Shown piece by piece: positions 23,582 to 35,623 of a DNA stretch of 64,000 nt (position 1 is the first letter of the stretch; each line of letters opens with the position of its first letter). A program made the position numbers and the translations under genes. The stretch comes from Pyronema omphalodes. Lineage: Eukaryota > Ascomycota > Pezizomycetes > Pezizales > Pyronemataceae. The notes beneath the pieces were generated by a model, which saw only the letters and a list, made by a program, of their open reading frames with translations, did not search any database and was not told the origin of the DNA. The DNA lies in the NCBI GenBank assembly GCA_024516155.1, contig JAJJXM010000086.1, positions 124,001 to 188,000 of the forward strand, read 5' to 3'.

Positions 23582-25097
23582 TCACGCCGACTCCTTGGAA
23601 TTCCCCATCAATGCCCTGATAGTCTCTCCCACGACCTTCGAACTCTTTTTCGGATACCTCTTCTGTCCATCCTCATAATCGACCCACGTCACTCCAAACC
23701 TTGTCGTATATCCCTCCGCCCACTCAAAGTTATCCATCAAACTCCATGCCAGATATCCCCTTACATCAACGTTGTCCTCCTTCATCGCCCTCGCCATGGC
23801 GGTGATGTACGTCTTAAAGTACTCGCACCTCAACCCATCATCTGTCTTATCTTCCATCGTCTTCTTCTTACTCTCATCCTTCAAACTCGTTCCATTCTCC
23901 GTGACAAAAATAATCGGATGACCATATCTCTTATCTAACCAAACCAGCAACTTCCGAAACCCTTCTGGGTGGGGTCTGAGCCATACACTTTCCGTCTCGG
24001 GCCCAATACAATCGCCATTTTTATTCTCAAACAGCGTCTCTAAATTCCCCAAGAAATCGTCCTCCTCCGGCTCCGTGGTTTTATGACGTATATAATTGCA
24101 AGTATAATGATTCATGCCATAGAAATCATTCGTTCCCTTGACCTCCTCCAGCTCATGATCCGGTGGTAACCTATCCCCGAGCTGCTTCCTCATACTCTCC
24201 GGATACCTCCCAAAATAAATCGGATCCGCAAACCAAGAAATCGCAAACTCCAACTTCCTCTGTGCCGCCTCCACATCTTCGGGATTAGCCGGATCCCAAG
24301 GCTCAGTCCAATCCCCATTCAAAGTAATCCCAATCATTCCAACTTCCCCGGCAAATTCTCTTCTGTACAACTTAACCACTCTCGCATGCGCAATAAGCAA
24401 ACTATGTCCGGCCACCAAATGCTCTCTCGTCGAATCCCCCTCGGCGCTCTTACTTCTATCCGAGCATCTACCAGGTGCAAATAACCCCGTGTTGTAACCC
24501 AGCACTGCCGAGCACCACGGCTCATTAAACGTAATCCAATGTTTAACCTCCGGAAAGCTCTCAAAGCATACCCTAGCATATCTTTCAAAATCCTTTGAAA
24601 ATTCTTCCTTATCCAAAAGTCCTAGATATCTATCATGCAGCTCCTGAGGTAGGTCCCAATGGAACAACGTAACGAACGGTGTAATCCCCTCTTTGAGTAA
24701 AGCAGTGATTAAACCCCGGTAATAAGTAATTCCCTCGGGATTGATAGGATCATTACGACCTCCAAGCGGAATTATACGGGACCAGGAAATGGAAAAGCGG
24801 TAAGCAGTCGCGTTGTAGGATTTTAATAAAGCAACGTCGCTGGCGGTTCGGTGATAGGAATCGCAGGCGATTGCTCCGGTTGCGCCGTTGGCCGTTTTGC
24901 CGGGAATAGAAGAGAAGGTATCCCAGATGCTAGGACCTCGTCCGCCTTCGGTTGTGGCACCTTCGATTTGGTAACTGTTTGACCCGGTTTTTTAGAGGAA
25001 CAATGGCTCAAGGAGGTAAAAGTGAAGAAGGCAAAGTAATATACCTCGCGGTTGCAAATCCCCAAAGGAAGTTCTTGGGAAGGGAACGTTTAGTCAT
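23582..25097 (-). CDS. Beta-glucosidase, glycoside hydrolase family 1 (481 aa)
   Basis: Minus-strand exons 25097-25045 and 24974-23582 with a 70-nt intron (donor GTATAT, acceptor AACAG) falling inside the conserved N-terminal motif FLWGFATASYQIEGA, which is only restored by splicing. Hydrolyses beta-glucosides such as cellobiose and short gluco-oligosaccharides. GH1 landmarks: YRFSISWSRI near residue 77, acid/base Glu 169 in TFNEPW, nucleophile Glu 377 in FVTENG, and the C-terminal LMDNFEWAEGYTTRFG aglycone/glycone motif. There is no signal peptide, so it should be intracellular, as in other fungal GH1 enzymes of this length. Together with the neighbouring secreted beta-mannosidase it suggests use of glucomannan breakdown products. 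Upstream sequence has CreA-like GTGGGG and GCGGGG hexamers (about 25275 and 25332), which are short enough to be chance. Confidence 0.95.
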
Positions 25098-26026
25098 GTT
25101 TAAAGTACAGATGTATGATTTGGAATTTTGAGTTGGATGTTGGGTGTTGGGTGTCGGTAAGTGATAGGACACCGTGAAGCTTCAAAGTTCAGGAGAATGG
25201 GCTTTTGTAGCCTAAAGTCTGAAGCATATCGTGGCATGGCGAAGAATCAAAATAACGTCTGGTTGATGGTTAAGGTGGGGTGCATTTTCTAGCGGTCCGG
25301 ATAATTTATTAGCATAAAGGAAGATCGTTGCGGGGCCCCGGACGGAGCGGAGCCTAAGCGAGAAATAGGGTATTCGGGCCTGGGAACCGATACAGGATAC
25401 GAAGATGTACAGGGCTGCACTTGCCAGTGCGAGAAATCACCAAAATAAAGCTGTGATTAATCTGATTTATTATTCAAGCAAGAATCCTGGAGTGTTCTTT
25501 ACCGTTATTTTGAGATGCACACGTTGCGTTTTCACCCTGGTGAGTTGATCATGGAATATCACTCATACATGAGCGAGCACAGTTATGAAAAATCAACCAG
25601 TCAAAAGCTAGTAAATGCTTCTTGCACAATTTATAAATATTTATTATAGGCTTCAAGTAGTTAAGATGTCTGGTTCCAGATTTCCGAGTGACATGATGCG
25701 CTCCCACTGGTATTTGGGCTAGCTACTCTACGTCACAGTGCGTGATGAACTTGTCCCAGCGCACTCCTCATCCTTTGAAGCTCAATAGATAGTCAGCCTC
25801 GCTTACAACTATTATAAAGTTAAGTAATTCCCCTAGTACGTGTACCATCACTAACTGACCCAAGATTCTTCAACGTTGCCATACACATCGTACCGACCGA
25901 GGGAGCGCCTATTTCACCACGTTATTCGCCGCATGAAGTTGCACCACAAGTACAAAATTTTGATTATTGAAGCGGCGGAATGCAGCATCGCCTATGTACA
26001 TCAATTATTCATATTCATTACAATCA
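25098..26026. other. Intergenic region between GH1 and rhodopsin-domain genes
   Basis: Promoter region of the beta-glucosidase gene plus the 3' side of the next minus-strand gene. A GC-rich block sits near 25330. No ORF worth calling. Confidence 0.4.
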
Positions 26027-27059
26027 TCAAAACCTGGAAGCGGATTGAATCCTCGCCAAGTTCGCCGCCTTCCAACCCTCCGCTCTCGCCAAGCCTATGC
26101 CCAAGTGCTGTTTATCCTCCGAACTAGCCGTCCCCATAAACCTCGACCTATTGTTTTTCAACCTCTTCCTGCACAACGCTCTTAGACTCGGTAAAGAGAA
26201 CGCAATCAGACTTGACACAACCATAATTAGGTTTCCAATAATATGCCAATTCCTTTCTCCTATCGGTAATAGTTTTCCATTTGTGTAGCCGTCTATCTTC
26301 GCCCCTAACATCCGGTAGAAGGACATGCCTATAGAGAGAACTCCGAGACCAATAATGGCTCCGACTCCGAACCGTTGAGTTCGGGATTTTGGACCGGGGA
26401 TTTGAAGAAGTGCGATGACGGGGACGGCGAGGACGAAAATGTCAGAGATAATGTTGAGTAGACATGCGATGAAGATTGGATTCCATATGACTACTATTAT
26501 GCACATTTCGGTCCCTTCTGGGGGTGTGAGGTCCCTAGAAGTTCAGTTAAACAAAACCAGGGCGATTATTTTGTAGGAAGATATACCAATTACGTGAAAC
26601 CGGATAACAGTAAAATATGAACGTCGCCATTGACCCGAGGAACGTAAGAATCGTGACCGCAATGGTGATGTGAAATAGTAGCCTAAGTTTCATCTCAAAA
26701 GCTCTGTATGCTGGAGAATATGCGGCAAGAAAGGCGACTTTTGGAAACCACAGAGCACCGAGAGTCGCAAAATCCCCGGCAAATATATTTTTGAAGGTTG
26801 TGGGATTTGATAACCCTTGTCGAATTTGGTGTTCGTCATAACCTTTAGCTGTCCATTGTAGGATTTGTACCGCCTGATCACACCAAATAGCAAAGGAAAA
26901 CACCGCGAACGTCGCAGCAATTCCCATGGATATTGTTCCGAGAAAGTCGAGCTTTGATCGGAAATCTTGTCGTATTAAAAGTAGTATTCGAAGGCCTGCG
27001 AGAACAACCGAGATGATTATGCCCAAAATCATGAGCCCGAGCATAGTCTCGGTCTTCAT
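26027..27059 (-). CDS. Fungal rhodopsin-domain (PTH11-like) seven-helix membrane protein (326 aa)
   Basis: Minus-strand exons 27059-26587 and 26534-26027, with a 52-nt intron (donor GTATAT, acceptor TTCTAG). Splicing restores a Trp codon in SRNWDLTPPEGTEM between helices four and five. Seven hydrophobic segments are visible: about residues 6-28, 42-62, 95-115, 128-152, 172-198, 208-228 and 245-265. The pattern of a basic RQD.R.KLDFLG after helix 1 and VIWNPIFIACLLNIISDIFV resembles the fungal rhodopsin-domain integral membrane family. Some members, such as PTH11, act as G-protein-coupled receptors in surface sensing, but most are uncharacterised. There is no CFEM domain or long N-terminal ectodomain here, so a specific PTH11 function is not implied. 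The C-terminal tail is short, basic and Ser-rich. Confidence 0.82.
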
Positions 27060-30000
27060 GGTGATGGGTGTTTTCTGAACTCCGGAGCTGGTGGGGTTGC
27101 AGTGTGTAGGGAAACGTTACCTGCTGTGCAATATATTTGATTCGACAACCCCAAGGTGTAGAGTAGCGCGGTACTCCGCCCATGGATGTGTTGATTCCAG
27201 AAACTTGGTATTCATGCTCGGCTGTGCGTAAAGTTCGGGCTGTTTATAACGGCTGCAAGCCCGATTGGTCATCTTGCATTGAACTAGAGAATAACGGTGA
27301 TAGTTAATAAAGCTGCAGGATGGAAATCATTTTCTTTGCCTCCTTGTTCTCATCAGGGGCAGGAGTTTTGTTACAGGAATGCTGGATGTGTACACCACCC
27401 GGCGTGGACATCCCTTGTTCAATTTTCGCTTGTCGTAAAGTTTTTCAAGGTATATCGCTAGATCTGCACCATGCAGGTTCACCTCCTCGGTTCATCCCTT
27501 CAGGAACGTGGCCATGTGTGATCGCCAGAAATAACGAGATGAAGGTTCAAGAGAAATATCAACGGTACCCAGAGTGAATTAGGACTCCCGCCCCGCAATT
27601 CCATGCAAACTGCGACAAGTTTTACGGTTGTTTTTATTATTTTGTGGACTTACTCCACTCATGGTGTGGGCGGCGCATGGCCGCGGGAGCTATTCACAGC
27701 GGCTAGAAATGTGGGGAAAATCAGCTAAAGCATGTTGCTAATGCCATCACACTGCGGGGATTTTCAATGTAAACAATTATGCTTAGCTTCAATAGTGCTT
27801 TGATCATACTCTACATTCCGTTCATTGGCTAAGCATTGATGAAGCGTAGCAAACCATATGAACAAAAAGCCTGGATGTTCCTAAGTTTTCAAACGATCAC
27901 TCTGACAATGACTGAAGGCCTTCAGCACCTACCAAAGCCATCATTGACCGGTATGTCCGTACTGATTTCACGTATAAAGCTAGTCTGTAGATAGTTGTTA
28001 GATATGGCCTGCCATTTCAGGCTAGCAAAAATTAAATTAGGCAACTAACTTAACGCTCCAAAAAAATGAATTTTATCTTGAGATTTGAAAAAGAAAATGA
28101 AAGCCGATTTCATAAACAATACTCGGTGCATCGCCATCGATCTACAGTGGGATCGTCTACTGTTGGCACCTCATCGAGCCTGAATCCAACCCATATCCTT
28201 GACTTTCCCTTTCGGAAGAGGGTTAGGGGCCTAGGGCTATTTTAGCATGTATTGTTTGCCTCTATTCGGCCCGTTAGTGGGATCCACCAGTTGTTTCAGA
28301 CGCGTGACAAGAAAACAATTGCTCGCCGATATCTCAATAAAAGATGGGGATCTTTTGTCATATTGTTACGAAAGCCACTTTTGAAGGGGTTTGGTTCGCA
28401 AGCTTATGCGGGATCTTCTTCAAACAGGAGTTCGTCAACCGGCCCCGAGACTCCGTGCATGGCCGGCCCCACGTGAAACTGAAACATACTAGAGTAGCCC
28501 CCGCAACCTATATAGTTCTAAATGTTAGCGATAAATTGATAAGGCTATCGAGCTAAGTATATAGATAGATATTTTGAAAAAGAAACATTTCTACGCGGTA
28601 GACAAGAATTGGGGAATTCTAAACTTTGAGAAGTCATTTGTTTTGTTTGCCCGTTGTTGATCCGTCACTTTCACCACAAGATTGAGCACTCGAGAGCTTC
28701 AGGGAGCTGATCCGTCTTATCTCCGATTACCGGTGTATTTAGTTCCTTTCCGTTTGAGATTCGTAGGGTTCCAACATGTAGCCAAGCTCAAACCCATGAT
28801 CTCTATGGATTAACGTTGCAATTAAACATTTTTAGCGCCGTAAATCAAATCACATGGTCGCTTCATAAACCCTTGGCCCACGTTGTTCCTCAAGCAAAAA
28901 AAGCACATTTAGTATTTAGTTTTGATAACACGCCTGAGTTTAGAAGCCGACATCATCTATGTGATGGCTAGAATTTTCAGGGTCAAAATTGGAGCGTCAA
29001 AACCAACTGCAACTAAAACCCTATGTACGTCAACATGTAAAGTTGCTCCACAATCACATGATTGCATAAATAGCTTCGCTTGTAGACCCAGTCAGAAATG
29101 AATATTCAGTTGATCATCTCACTTAGGCTTCGATTTTCCAGATATGCACATACAAGGTGGTCTGGAAGCGTGTCGATTGATGTCTTACTCACTTTTTTTC
29201 AGACAAAATATGCATCAAACACAAACCAGGGTGCATGATGCATCACTCTTCCTTCCATCAGGGATCCAGGACCGAAAACGAATCTCCTACAATTTGTCAC
29301 ACAGGCAGCAGTATGCATCGTATTTCCATAGTAAACGTAACCATATACCCTTCTCACTTCTCCACATTTACCCGCGGGACTACATCCCGGAGTACCTGCG
29401 TACTCACCTTGACGACCCATATTTAAATCGGGAGTGTTTCTGGTTAAGTATATACTCGAAGAATTCGACCCCTGGTCTGGTCAACGTTACCCACTTCCAT
29501 CGGGCTTCTGGAATATTGATGGTATTATGTCGATCAAACTGGGTATGTCGGATGAAGTGATGATAAATATGCCCACGCAAATTGGTATGTTGATCTTCGA
29601 CACGCTTCAACGGGGTTTCAGTTCCTTATATGGAAATTTGGTAATAGAGCAAAGAAAAAAGGAACTTTTGTCTTGCTTCTTAACTGTGAGACTTGTCGAG
29701 GCAATTGCATCATAAACCCCATTGTTATGCTATTGCTGAAATTTACCGCAGCGTAATTCCAAAGTCTGCACGACCGCCTTGTGGTATGTGAGTAGGCTCA
29801 TATTGGCCCCCATCCACTCTGGTGGCAATTGTCACGTTACCTATCCAATTCAAGAGAGCCCCTGCATCCATCGTTCTATCCATCTATCAGCACAGAACTC
29901 CCAAGTCTCCCCAGGGTCTAATCTCATACGCTACTCAAGGAAAAACTTTAGCTTAAGCATAATAACAGGTCTTGGCATTTCCACTGACCTAACTCCGGAC

Positions 30001-31359
30001 AATAGATCCATACTGCGGGTCACGCTAAATGATGGACCAAATGAGTTGTTGATCCTGGTTAAAAGAAGCGTAAACGTCGTTTAATTTCCACGTTTTTATA
30101 GCGTGGGATTAGCTAGTCTATGCCAGTGAGTATTAATATCATATCTCGGCTAGTCTCTCGTAAATCCGAAGCTGAATGAATAGAAGGGATGAAACCACGA
30201 ACATCAATAAGCACGTTCTTGACTCGGAAAGTTGAAGATTGAACATTCCCATAATGCATCTCCCAGGATCTAGTATCCCCTATAGTCTCATTCAACTCTA
30301 CCTAGCTATAAAGCCGTTGCAGTTTTGTTCAGATAGGACTTCCTTTATGAAATACCTGATATCATCTGATGAAGTCTCTCGCTGGATGTATCAAGGAACC
30401 CTAAGCTGCAAGGTCATATCCCTGACTGTAGCCCTTGATACATGCCTGGGATAATGCCAGTTATCCTGGTAAGCTCTGGGGAATCGGGATGAGGGATGAG
30501 GGATAATATATTGTTCCCTATTATGGCGGAGGGCTCCGATCTTGCCTTCGAACAAAATTGAAGCTAACGATATGTGCTGGAGGACTTTTCACGGGTTTGA
30601 ATTCAGACACGAGGGTTGAAGAGTAATATTAATACACACTGTGCTCTTTATCACTTGAGGATTCCATCTGAGATTGATTTTAGCAGTGAATCGCCTTCCA
30701 ACAAACATGAACGACCACACCTCGCAACCTCTAGAAGAGCCTATCCACCATTTCGTTTATCTGTTGTTATGCAGTTGTTGTAGACATCTACGAGCTTGAC
30801 GGCCATAACTTATGCTCTGTTGCACCAACATCAATTTCACAGCCGCGGTGCACGAGGTAATATTTTAGGGCGTTATTTTATGCATATCCTTATGGAATTC
30901 TGCGAAACTGGGGGTCAAGTATTGAGGGTCAGGGAACCTACCGAGTTTTGATAAGGTTTCAAATTCACCCCCCATGGTCTTCGAGCTGACCACATGGTTT
31001 GTGGTTGTCTCGAGTTGCAATTTGGAGTAATTTTTATCCCGTGTTGGCAAGTTTTGAGATAGAGATATTAAACACGGTTCGGTATCGATCCGTAAAGTGC
31101 TACTGCTCGGCTGAAATACTGAAAGATACTCCGAGCTGGGAATCTTCCGGGGAAAGCTGCCTGGATGAAATACAAAGGATCGCTCGGATAAACACTACAA
31201 ATTAAATACAGTCTGCACTTATTTTTCGGGAATCACAGGTTATTTCAATCAAAATGTGTCAAATATGGGGTAACAGGTTGAGATATCGGTAGTATTCTTA
31301 TTGAATGAGACATACAGGGCGCGAATAGAGCGCGAATAAAGTAACAAATTAATACAAGG
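27060..31359. other. Gene-free stretch of about 4.3 kb
   Basis: Many short frames on both strands; the longest, 29144-29560 on plus, has random-looking composition and is matched by an equally long antisense frame. No RNA gene or clear repeat found. Confidence 0.45.
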
Positions 31360-32733
31360 CTACAAGCTGCCTTCCTGACATTCAAATCCACCAGTGTTCC
31401 AGGCATACTCGAAATCGCGAATGAAGGTTTCCCAGGTGAATGGGTACACAACATTGGGGTCTTCAAGATTCACCATCCCATATTGATAGCGGCAGTATTT
31501 AACGAACCAAACCGTGGCGGTGCTAAAGCCCATGTAATGACGGGCAATCGCAATCAGTTGGCTGTCATGAGCGTCCGGTCCGGCGATTTGCTTGATCGCA
31601 TCGTACAATTTGTCCTTCCAGTCTTCGGTAAATTCGGAGATCAAGCCATAAAAGATAGGTACCTTCTTTGCCTTTTTCTTGCCCCTTCTTCCACGGCGGG
31701 TCTTCGACCGTTGAGAAGGAGGTCCATCGGCAACCTTGGTCTGAGATACTCCGAGATGGTGAAGCTCCGCTCCAACTCTGTTGTCTCCACTGATGTCGGC
31801 AGTACCAAAACCGTGATGATTGGCGATAAAGGCTTCAGAGGCAGCTCTAGTATCTCTATTTTCAATCGAGGTAGTACGGGAGTTTTGCTTCGCAGCTTCG
31901 GCGGGTTCGGGCTTTTGCTGTTGTCTTTGCTGTTGCTCCTCTTGGCGTCGTAAAAGATCGATGATCTGTTTCAAGGACATCTCCGCATTATTATACCGAG
32001 GTGGGTAAACCCCATTCTCGAGCCCATGTTTTTCGGTAGCAACCAATTTTTCCGCGAACTGTTGATTAATCTCATCGAATTGCGGCTTCTCCTCTTCCGC
32101 CCGAGCTTTTGCAGTTGCGAGCTTGTATTGGTTAATCATTTGCCCCAATTTCTTATTTTCGTATGTTATCTTCTTGATGCGCTCGGTGTTTTGTTTATTA
32201 ACAGTCTCCAGCTGAAAAATTCGCTCAAGAAGCTGGCTGTTGTTTAGTTGAAGGCTTTCCTCCCTATCGGTTTTGTCACGCCCGCGCATGATTCCTGCGA
32301 TGCTTTCGACATGCTCCTTGTTGACTGTCTCGAGATTGGCAATTTCTTGACGAAGCTGAATGTTGAGTTTCTTGTATTCTTTAATTCCACGGTTTTCTTC
32401 GTTTTCGACAACATGGAAATCCTGGTTCAAGGCATGCCGAAGTTGATCGCGTAGGGTATCAGATTCGTCTTCGAGGTCCCCAATGTGTCTCTTAAGATCG
32501 CAAATCTCATCAAGTGCGCCTTGGTATTCGTTCTGGGTAACGGCAGTAAGTAATTGCTGCACAGTTGCGTCGTTAAGTTGTTGACGAAGGCTTTGAATCT
32601 CGTTATCCTTCAGGCGAGAGAAATCAAGCACCCAGGATAGGGGGACGGTCTGAGAGTAAGGAATTCCGTCGAGATTAAGATATTCGTGCGCAGCATTAGT
32701 GATAGAAGCGGTATGGTTTGCGTCATTAGCCAT
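31360..32733 (-). CDS. Coiled-coil protein with Gag-like C-terminal region (457 aa)
   Basis: Single exon. The chosen ATG at 32733 (MANDANHTASITNAAHEYLN) follows a plausible leader; the frame is open to 32877 but that part reads as UTR. Residues about 55-290 are long heptad-rich helices (EIQSLRQQLNDATVQQLL, LQLNNSQLLERIFQLETV). A Gln-rich stretch (EEQQQRQQQ) comes next, then a Ser/Thr linker and a basic patch (KTRRGRRGKKKAKK) that could act as a nuclear signal or nucleic-acid-binding region. The last ~100 residues have the spacing of retrotransposon Gag domains: a small helical block, then GFSTATVWFVKYCRY and FTWETFIRDFEYAW. No zinc knuckle, protease or polymerase follows, and no LTR is seen. 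It may be a domesticated Gag-derived protein or an unrelated helical protein. Confidence 0.7.
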   Translation of the reverse strand: MANDANHTASITNAAHEYLNLDGIPYSQTVPLSWVLDFSRLKDNEIQSLRQQLNDATVQQLLTAVTQNEYQGALDEICDLKRHIGDLEDESDTLRDQLRHALNQDFHVVENEENRGIKEYKKLNIQLRQEIANLETVNKEHVESIAGIMRGRDKTDREESLQLNNSQLLERIFQLETVNKQNTERIKKITYENKKLGQMINQYKLATAKARAEEEKPQFDEINQQFAEKLVATEKHGLENGVYPPRYNNAEMSLKQIIDLLRRQEEQQQRQQQKPEPAEAAKQNSRTTSIENRDTRAASEAFIANHHGFGTADISGDNRVGAELHHLGVSQTKVADGPPSQRSKTRRGRRGKKKAKKVPIFYGLISEFTEDWKDKLYDAIKQIAGPDAHDSQLIAIARHYMGFSTATVWFVKYCRYQYGMVNLEDPNVVYPFTWETFIRDFEYAWNTGGFECQEGSL

Positions 32734-33486
32734 GGTAGATGGGTGGTTGATGGTTTCTGGCGTTGGAAGATGAGGAGCGTGGTGTCGGTCACCGGTGAAG
32801 GAGCTGTCTGAGCAGTGGAAGGATGAGAACAGTTTCACAGTGGGTTGAAGGTGGGCGATTAAAGGAACTGTAAGCAATTCTTGATGTATAGAGCGGTTTT
32901 TTTGGTAGTAGATCCAGGGTTATGCCCGCACAGTATTGAAGATACCTGGTTCAGTGTTGTTCCATCTACTCCATTTCCATCTTCATCAACCAGCACTCGG
33001 TATTGAATAAATATTTCACACTGAATAGTCGTTTTCGTTGGATCATCCCTATATTTTACAAATTAAGTCTTTTCAATTTCTAGAAATAGATTTCTCGCCT
33101 GGGAGCTTATGTATCAGAACTACTTGGAAATTTTAACCGGTAGTTCACAAATAATTGCAACGCGAAACGCCGTATTTTTGCCAAGCGCTGTGGATGAAGT
33201 ATGTTTCTAAAGTCAGGGAGATTTTCTTAAACAAAAAGCAGCTGTATAGTGACAGTTTAATGTAGAGATTCACTGACTCTGATAGATATTTCATAAATAA
33301 ACAAAGTTCTAAAAGAAAATAATGGACGACTTTCTGCATGATGCCAGTCATAATCAGCTAAAATGAGAGCCAATCAGATTAAATTCCGAGAGTAAGTTGA
33401 TGAATAGTTTTAATAAGAATTGCTCAAAGAAATCAGATCTACTCCTGGAAAACTCTGATCGCGGCATCCCTTAAGCTCGACCCAAA
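32734..33486. other. Intergenic region between divergent genes
   Basis: About 750 bases between the coiled-coil gene (minus) and the membrane protein gene (plus), presumably carrying both promoters. No coding signal. Confidence 0.4.
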
Positions 33487-34033
33487 ATGAACGGTTTTGT
33501 CCCTGACTACTGTAGCAGAGGTATTATCCAGACTCTACAGTGTACACATGCATTGGAGGGCATCTTGGATGAAGAACCTCGGGCCTTTGCTGGATTGATA
33601 TACTCTTACATTATAATGACGTTTATTTGGGCAACGGTCTTTTACGTATATATCACATGGTTTGTTTATTACTGATCATTTGTGCAATTTGCACCTACAT
33701 AATTTTATTATCTACTTCAGTATGTGGTTCAACTTTCTGGTTATAACTGGCCATCTGTATGCATATCTTTGCTCACTATCACTTTATTTTCTTAATTTTG
33801 CCTCGGATTCTATAACTATTGCTACGTGTATTTTTGGCATGGGAGCTATTTTGTGCTTTTTCTGTTTAGGGATTGACGGACATGATCCATCCGGAATATT
33901 GGAGGATAGAGCCATATTTTTTAACTTGATTATACAGTATAACAAATCAACAGTGCTTCTTATAGCTTCATATATCTCTGCTTGTGCTGTCTTGAATTTT
34001 TGTCTAGACGGTCATCGAGTGATATTTGAATGA
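33487..34033 (+). CDS. Hypothetical multi-pass membrane protein (161 aa)
   Basis: Proposed exons 33487-33659 and 33721-34033 with a 61-nt intron (donor GTTTGT, acceptor ACTTCAG). They join the frames ATVFYVYIT and CMWFNFLVITG into one continuous hydrophobic protein. Four to five membrane segments can be drawn: about residues 38-58, 59-80, 84-105, 130-150. Two Cys-rich loops and a soluble N-terminus (YCSRGIIQTLQCTHALEGIL) are present. No family recognised. The tract is strongly T-rich on the plus strand, and that bias alone produces Phe/Leu/Ile/Cys-rich frames, so confidence is limited. Further open, membrane-like pieces follow to about 34415, so the real gene may be longer or partly decayed. 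Confidence 0.45.
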
Positions 34034-34968
34034 TTTTGATTTTTGGCCATAGGTTGATTTCTTGCACATCTATGATGTCTTTGTCAACATTTCATTTATT
34101 TTTTCGATATGAGGAACTTTGTGTTTCTCGCGTCTTGGCATTTCCGAATTTGCATTGTTTTGCACAATATGCTCCGGTTTTATCGGAGGTCACCCTTACC
34201 TTGTCAATTGCGTATGTGCCCTGAGATGTTATTGTCGCTCAGGTGATTGTTAATTGTGTGCATTATTGCTTTGACCAGTTTTATATCTGGTTTTTTTGTC
34301 TTAGAGTTTTTTTCCATTACCAGTTTTCTATCTCAGAAATCTGGCTTTCTTGAACTGATTATTATCAAGGGACTGCTTTGTACTATGATCTTTTTGTCGA
34401 TCTTCCGATTTTAAGTTCTGGTACCTGTCTATAAAAATTGCTCTTGGGCTTTTCGGATATCGGGACCCTACATATTCTTGCTTTCCAATATTTCACCCCA
34501 TATATTACATTGTTTTGCATAGTGACCTTCGCATTGGTATTATGAATCTTAGCGGGTATCTGCAGCTTTTGGATGAATAAGTTATCATGATTTTTTTAAC
34601 CTTTTCATTTTTCTTTTTCTTTCTATATTTAGATATTAGTCTTTTAGGGGTGCGTGTATGCTATTCATTAGGCCTGGGAAGCGCATGGAAATGCATGCAG
34701 TGACCAGTGACGCTTTTTCTTCAGCGCTCGGTACAGTATCTGATATTTGCCTCGGCTTTTCGTTCAATTGGTATCGATGTTCAACCTCACCACACGCCAC
34801 CAAACGCCTGCCAGCAACAGTGCATATGGCTATCCAAGTTTCCAACTCCGATCAACAACAAGTCCATAAAAACCAGAACCATTTCTATCCCCGCTTCTAC
34901 GCTCAAATCACTTGATAATCCGCCGCTGCAACTAATATCCAGCACTAATCCCCTATCTTAGCGTGGTG
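34034..34968. other. T-rich tract downstream of the membrane protein
   Basis: Continues the T-rich bias to about 34640. Open pieces coding hydrophobic residues occur in alternating frames separated by single stops (for example 34228-34415), possibly further exons or a decayed end. From 34640 onward composition becomes normal and nothing is supported. Confidence 0.35.
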
Positions 34969-35623
34969 TCAATCTGGATAATGGAATTAGAAACAGAACT
35001 AAGACATTCCGAATCAAACTGGCGAACTTACCAAGTCCACGATGGCTCGCTCGGAATTGTTCCTCTCTTGACATCCTTTCTCCTGCTAGCTTTTTATTTG
35101 GCGCTGACCTACAAGACCCATTTTCTGCATGACCATCAAATGTACCGTCTTCCGCCGCAAGTTCTTCGTTCAGATAACACTCCATTCCCATATCAATTTC
35201 CTGACTAGCAGTTGAATCATACATCGACACGGCTGTCTTCAAATCATTCACCTCGTTATCGAGGACTCCGAGGCGATAATTTGGTTGGTATCGGTTGTAT
35301 TCGTAGTCGGAGGTTCTTGAAGGCATTGATTGGGGTCCAAATTGGATTTTGCCGCCTTGTAGCTCTTCGGTTGGTGGCGTGGAGGTTGGGGAATAACAAA
35401 ATGTTCTCACGCGAGTTGAGTCGGGGTCTTTATCACAATCGGAGGATGATTTGATGGAAATTTCAACTGTAATCGCTACAGTTCTATTGACTCTAATGGG
35501 ATTCGAATGTGTGGTTGGCTCGGCATGTTCGATTTCGGTCTCCGATGAGTAATCATCCGATGGGGATGAACTACAGTTGCTAGAGTAGGAATATCGACGT
35601 TCCACATGGCCTCTTTGCGACAT
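34969..35623 (-). CDS. Unrecognised Ser-rich protein (about 198 aa, alternative 221 aa)
   Basis: The open frame from 35623 to 34958 would encode 221 residues. A strong donor (GTAAGT at 35031) and a matching acceptor (branch-like TTCTAAT, then CCAG ending at 34974) define a 58-nt intron. Its removal ends the protein at the stop 34971-34969, right after HRGLD, giving 198 residues. Retaining the intron adds a hydrophobic tail (FASLIRNVLVLFLIPLSRL). The protein starts MSQRGHVERRYSYSS, is rich in Ser, Asp and Glu, and is probably disordered. A short ordered block (YRLGVLDNEVNDLKTAVSMY) lies in the middle. No known domain. Function unknown. Confidence 0.55.

Noticed and set aside
29144..29560. 138-codon plus-strand frame
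   Set aside because: Composition looks random and several overlapping frames on both strands are of similar length.
31483..31953. 156-codon plus-strand frame with poly-Leu end
   Set aside because: Antisense to the coiled-coil gene; the poly-Leu is the complement of the Gln-rich stretch.
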